DNA from: Avrilella dinanensis | GTDB lineage: Bacteria; Bacteroidota; Bacteroidia; Flavobacteriales; Flavobacteriaceae | Direction of reading: 5' to 3' | NCBI RefSeq assembly: GCF_002807015.1 | Contig: NZ_NIPO01000001.1 | Span: 182,961 to 246,960 of the forward strand | DNA length: 64,000 nt | Part shown: one piece after another, positions 61,329 through 64,000 of the stretch | Position numbering within the stretch: the first letter of the stretch is position 1 | Layout: every line of letters starts with the position of its first letter | The notes under the pieces: generated by a model | What the model was told of the DNA's origin: nothing | Databases searched by the model: none | Seen by the model: only the letters and a program-made list of their open reading frames with translations | Translations under genes and position numbers: made by a program

Positions 61329-63800
61329 ATGAGTAACTTTAAATCTGTTCGAAGAAAAATCACTGCCGGATATATTGTGTTGGCAATTGCCGCCGTGGTA
61401 TCGGTGTGGTACATTCTAAATCAGGTAAATAAAATTTCGGCACCTAATCAGGAAATTGTTTCGGAAACTGCCAAAACTTTCAATTTGAGTGCCATTATTA
61501 CCGATGTGCTTACTTCTGAATCTTTGTCACGAACAGCTATATTATCTGCCCAACGGAAAGACATTAACCGTTATCATAGTTTAATCGACAGCATTCAACA
61601 CCGCATCGATACGCTTAAAACAACTTTCACGTCCCCTTCTACTATCCAGAAACTTGACTCTATTCAGATATTACTGACCAAAAAAGAACGGCGTTTTGAT
61701 GAAATTATCCTATACAAAAATCAGCTCATCAGGTCGAATGATATATCGCAAACTTTAAAAGACATTGAGCAGGCAAAGCAAGAAATTAATTCTAACACTA
61801 CACCCGCTGACTCAGTAAAAAACACCGATAATTTCTTTTCCAGACTTGCAGATGGTGTTGCCGATGCAGTAAACAGTAGCAGAAAAAAAGACCGGGAACA
61901 GAAAAAAATAGAGAAAATCAATCAAGCTCATCAGGCAAAATCAGATAGTATCAGTAAAGTTACCGAACAAATGCTTGAGCAGGCTTTTATGCAAAGCAGA
62001 AATGCCCAGCAAAGATATTTTGCCAAAGAGGCTCAGCTGATTGAAGAAAGTAAGGTAATCGCCCAGCAAATCAGGGTATTATTTGAAGACATCGAAAGCA
62101 GTGTAATGCAGTCTTCTGACCGGCGAATTGAAAATGCCCGGAATATTATCAGCCAAACATCGACAAACCTTGCCTGGCTGGGAGCAATTGCACTTTTATC
62201 CATAATTATACTAGGAATCACAGTTTTACGAGATTTAAGAAACAGCTATCGCAACAAACAGCAAGTGGAAAAACTGAATCTGGAGCTGGAACGATTAATC
62301 AAACAAAAAAATTATTTTCTAGCGTCGATTACCCACGATATGGTTTCGCCTTTGAACACAACTATCGGTTTTTCTGACTTGCTGGACAAGACTTTGCAAA
62401 CCAATCAACAGAAAGAATATTTACAGAACATACAATATTCTACCAAATACATCAAAAATCTGGTTAGCGATTTGGTTGATTTTTCCAAGCTCGAACACGA
62501 CAGAATCAAGCTGAAAAAAGATTTTTTCAACCCGAAACAACTGATTGATTCAACTGTGAACATTCTCCAGCCCGAAGCCGACAAAAAAGACATTGAGCTG
62601 GCGACGGAAATTGGGGAAAATACGGATACTTATATCTATTCCGACGAACAGCGAATCAGGCAGATATTATTCAATTTACTAACCAATGCTATTAAATTTA
62701 CCCACGAAGGTGGCGTAACGCTGAAAGCCGATATCGAAAATCATTCCCTTGTTTTTGAAGTTATCGACACTGGCATCGGGATAGACCCTAAACATCATGA
62801 AACCATTTTTCTGGAATTCAGGCAAGCCCATGACGAAATCGAAAAAACCTATGGGGGAACGGGTCTTGGATTGAACATTACCAAAAGGCTGATTAATTTA
62901 TTTTCAGGCGATATCCGCTTTGAAAGCGAACCGGAAAAAGGCACTGTTTTTACAGTAATCATTCCGTTGGACGATGCTTCTCAGGTAAAAGAAGAACTAT
63001 CCGACAAAAATTATCTCATCGATGAGGAAGCACTCAGCGAAATCCGTTTACTGGTGGTTGATGATGATATTTTTCAGTTGCAATTAATGACGGAAATTTT
63101 CAAAAACAGAGTCCGGTTGATTACCACACTTTCTGACGGTAATCAAATAGAAAATTACCTGAATAACCAAAAATACGATATTATTCTGACTGATATTCAG
63201 ATGCCGAAACTGACCGGTTTCGAAGTAATCAAGCTGATAAAAAACAACCCTGAACACAAAAATATTCCGGTAATTGCCCTAACCGGAAAAGTGGATTTAG
63301 AAGAACAGGAATACCTTAATTTAGGTTTCAGTGCGGTGGTCAAAAAACCTATCGATATGCCCTTATTGATGAAACAATTATACAGGCTACTAAATATTAA
63401 CAGCACGGCATTCAAAGCAATAAACGAACCCGACGAAAGTGCTTTTGTCCTTAGTCAACCTTCGGAAATGTACGATTTTTCAGATATTATCAAGTTAACC
63501 GGCAGTGATTTATCTTTGATTAAACCTATCCTGCAAACTTTTATTTCATCGACCAAAACTGCTTTGGAAGACATGAAAAAAGCGATTGATAATCAAGATA
63601 ATGAAACAATATCTCAACTTGCCCACAGAATATTACCTATGTTCAGGCAGTTGCATATCCATGAACCGATTGAGGCATTGGAAGAATTAGAAAGAAATCC
63701 GGATAAATTAAATTCTATCCGGATTAATAGCTATTTTGAAATCGTAACCAATTGTTTGAAATCCATCGAAAATGATTGGTCTCAAAACCAATACATTTAG
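61329..63800 (+). CDS. Hybrid sensor histidine kinase with receiver and HPt domains
   Basis: 823 residues. Two membrane helices (about 12-30 and 280-300) bracket a helical periplasmic sensor of the CHASE3/four-helix type (NLSAIITDVLTSESLSRTAI, coiled region EKINQAHQAKSDSISKVTEQ). Then HisKA with phospho-His H336 (LASITHDMVSPLNTTIGFSD), HATPase with N-box LFNLLTNAIKFTHEGG and G-boxes DTGIGIDPK, GGTGLGLNITK; receiver with VVDDD and phospho-Asp D622 (ILTDIQMPKL); and an HPt domain with H766 (LAHRILPMFRQLH). All phosphorelay residues are present, so it can pass phosphate His-Asp-His to an outside regulator, which is not in this window. The stop TAG shares its G with the MITE-like element. Confidence 0.94.
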   Translation: MSNFKSVRRKITAGYIVLAIAAVVSVWYILNQVNKISAPNQEIVSETAKTFNLSAIITDVLTSESLSRTAILSAQRKDINRYHSLIDSIQHRIDTLKTTFTSPSTIQKLDSIQILLTKKERRFDEIILYKNQLIRSNDISQTLKDIEQAKQEINSNTTPADSVKNTDNFFSRLADGVADAVNSSRKKDREQKKIEKINQAHQAKSDSISKVTEQMLEQAFMQSRNAQQRYFAKEAQLIEESKVIAQQIRVLFEDIESSVMQSSDRRIENARNIISQTSTNLAWLGAIALLSIIILGITVLRDLRNSYRNKQQVEKLNLELERLIKQKNYFLASITHDMVSPLNTTIGFSDLLDKTLQTNQQKEYLQNIQYSTKYIKNLVSDLVDFSKLEHDRIKLKKDFFNPKQLIDSTVNILQPEADKKDIELATEIGENTDTYIYSDEQRIRQILFNLLTNAIKFTHEGGVTLKADIENHSLVFEVIDTGIGIDPKHHETIFLEFRQAHDEIEKTYGGTGLGLNITKRLINLFSGDIRFESEPEKGTVFTVIIPLDDASQVKEELSDKNYLIDEEALSEIRLLVVDDDIFQLQLMTEIFKNRVRLITTLSDGNQIENYLNNQKYDIILTDIQMPKLTGFEVIKLIKNNPEHKNIPVIALTGKVDLEEQEYLNLGFSAVVKKPIDMPLLMKQLYRLLNINSTAFKAINEPDESAFVLSQPSEMYDFSDIIKLTGSDLSLIKPILQTFISSTKTALEDMKKAIDNQDNETISQLAHRILPMFRQLHIHEPIEALEELERNPDKLNSIRINSYFEIVTNCLKSIENDWSQNQYI

Positions 63801-63960
63801 AGCCTGTTTAAAATTTATCTAATAATTTGTTTATGCTTCTTTTTGGTCATAACTGCGTTAAATTTTAAAACGATAGCTCTGCTATCCTTTGAAAATTTGC
63901 CTTGTTCTACCTCAAAAATAATCTATAAACATTTTTACAATACAAATTTAAACAGGCTCT
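63799..63960. mobile_element. MITE-like inverted-repeat element, full-length copy
   Basis: 162 bp with terminal repeats AGAGCCTGTTTA / TAAACAGGCTCT and possible flanking TTA duplication (63797-63799 and 63960-63962 region). The interior holds a nested palindrome: AAATTTT (63860-63866) and AAAATTT (63892-63898) around GATAGC-TCT-GCTATC. No coding sequence. A shortened relative lies at 34203-34269. Both touch stop codons. Confidence 0.75.
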
Positions 63961-64000
63961 TAAACTTCTATATCATACAATTTAATTTTATTATACAAGG

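Overview
The window is chromosomal DNA of a Bacteroidota bacterium, most likely a flavobacterium (Flavobacteriaceae or a close relative). The evidence is: low GC with AT-rich intergenic regions; promoters of the Bacteroidota type (-7 box TAnnTTTG, -33 TTG); few Shine-Dalgarno sites; alternative complex III genes (actA/actB); SusC/RagA-style TonB receptors with surface lipoproteins; a GSCFA protein; DUF4290; DUF493; a MurF-alanine racemase fusion; and a LeuRS closely resembling what I recall of Flavobacterium LeuRS.

Layout. 1-4.6 kb: alternative complex III genes, a SPOR protein and a beta-barrel protein. 4.4-8.4 kb: small genes and leuS, whose frame carries a 450-bp in-frame insertion encoding a DUF559 (PD-(D/E)XK-like) nuclease domain between inverted GC-rich palindromic repeats, plus a third, solo copy of that repeat. 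8.5-10.6 kb: periplasmic or thioredoxin-like proteins and a patatin. 10.6-19.9 kb: a copper/metal resistance island holding an HMA-AraC regulator, a RAYT-like transposase with its hairpin cluster, CopA ATPase, a small HMA protein, a DUF3347 protein, a multicopper oxidase fused to a CopB-like domain, a Fur-family repressor and a CDF exporter. 20-23.9 kb: a TonB receptor with thioredoxin partner, two TTTAG-N6-CTAAA palindromes and a duplicated 87-bp hairpin repeat. 23.9-32.7 kb: metG, lipoproteins, aromatic amino acid hydroxylase, GSCFA protein, cation symporter, a TonB-like gene broken by an in-frame TGA, and tRNA-Met. 32.9-41.9 kb: START-like, class IV aminotransferase, HU, fmt-recQ, an AAA ATPase, and the DUF493-DUF4290-murA-lipoprotein-Crp run. 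42-49 kb: pirins, OsmC, GNAT, AsmA-like, MFS, O-methyltransferase and a secreted EEP phosphatase/nuclease. 49-54 kb: TonB receptor with two surface lipoproteins. 54-63.8 kb: murF-alr, TauE and persulfide dioxygenase-rhodanese, anmK, acyl-CoA dehydrogenase and a hybrid histidine kinase. A MITE-like inverted-repeat element closes the window; an internally deleted relative lies at 34.2 kb.

How genes work together. The copper block covers sensing (HMA-AraC), cytoplasmic export (CopA), small copper carriers (HMA, DUF3347) and periplasmic Cu(I) oxidation (multicopper oxidase). The Fur-family gene and CDF exporter form a second metal module with a 7-1-7 palindrome between them. TauE with the persulfide dioxygenase-rhodanese makes a sulfide-oxidation/sulfite-export pair. 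The 48-54 kb cluster looks like a surface uptake system paired with a secreted phosphodiesterase-type enzyme. murA, murF-alr and anmK serve peptidoglycan synthesis and recycling.

The strongest unusual feature is the leuS insertion: a repeat-nuclease-repeat cassette sitting in frame in an essential tRNA synthetase with the editing and catalytic motifs preserved.
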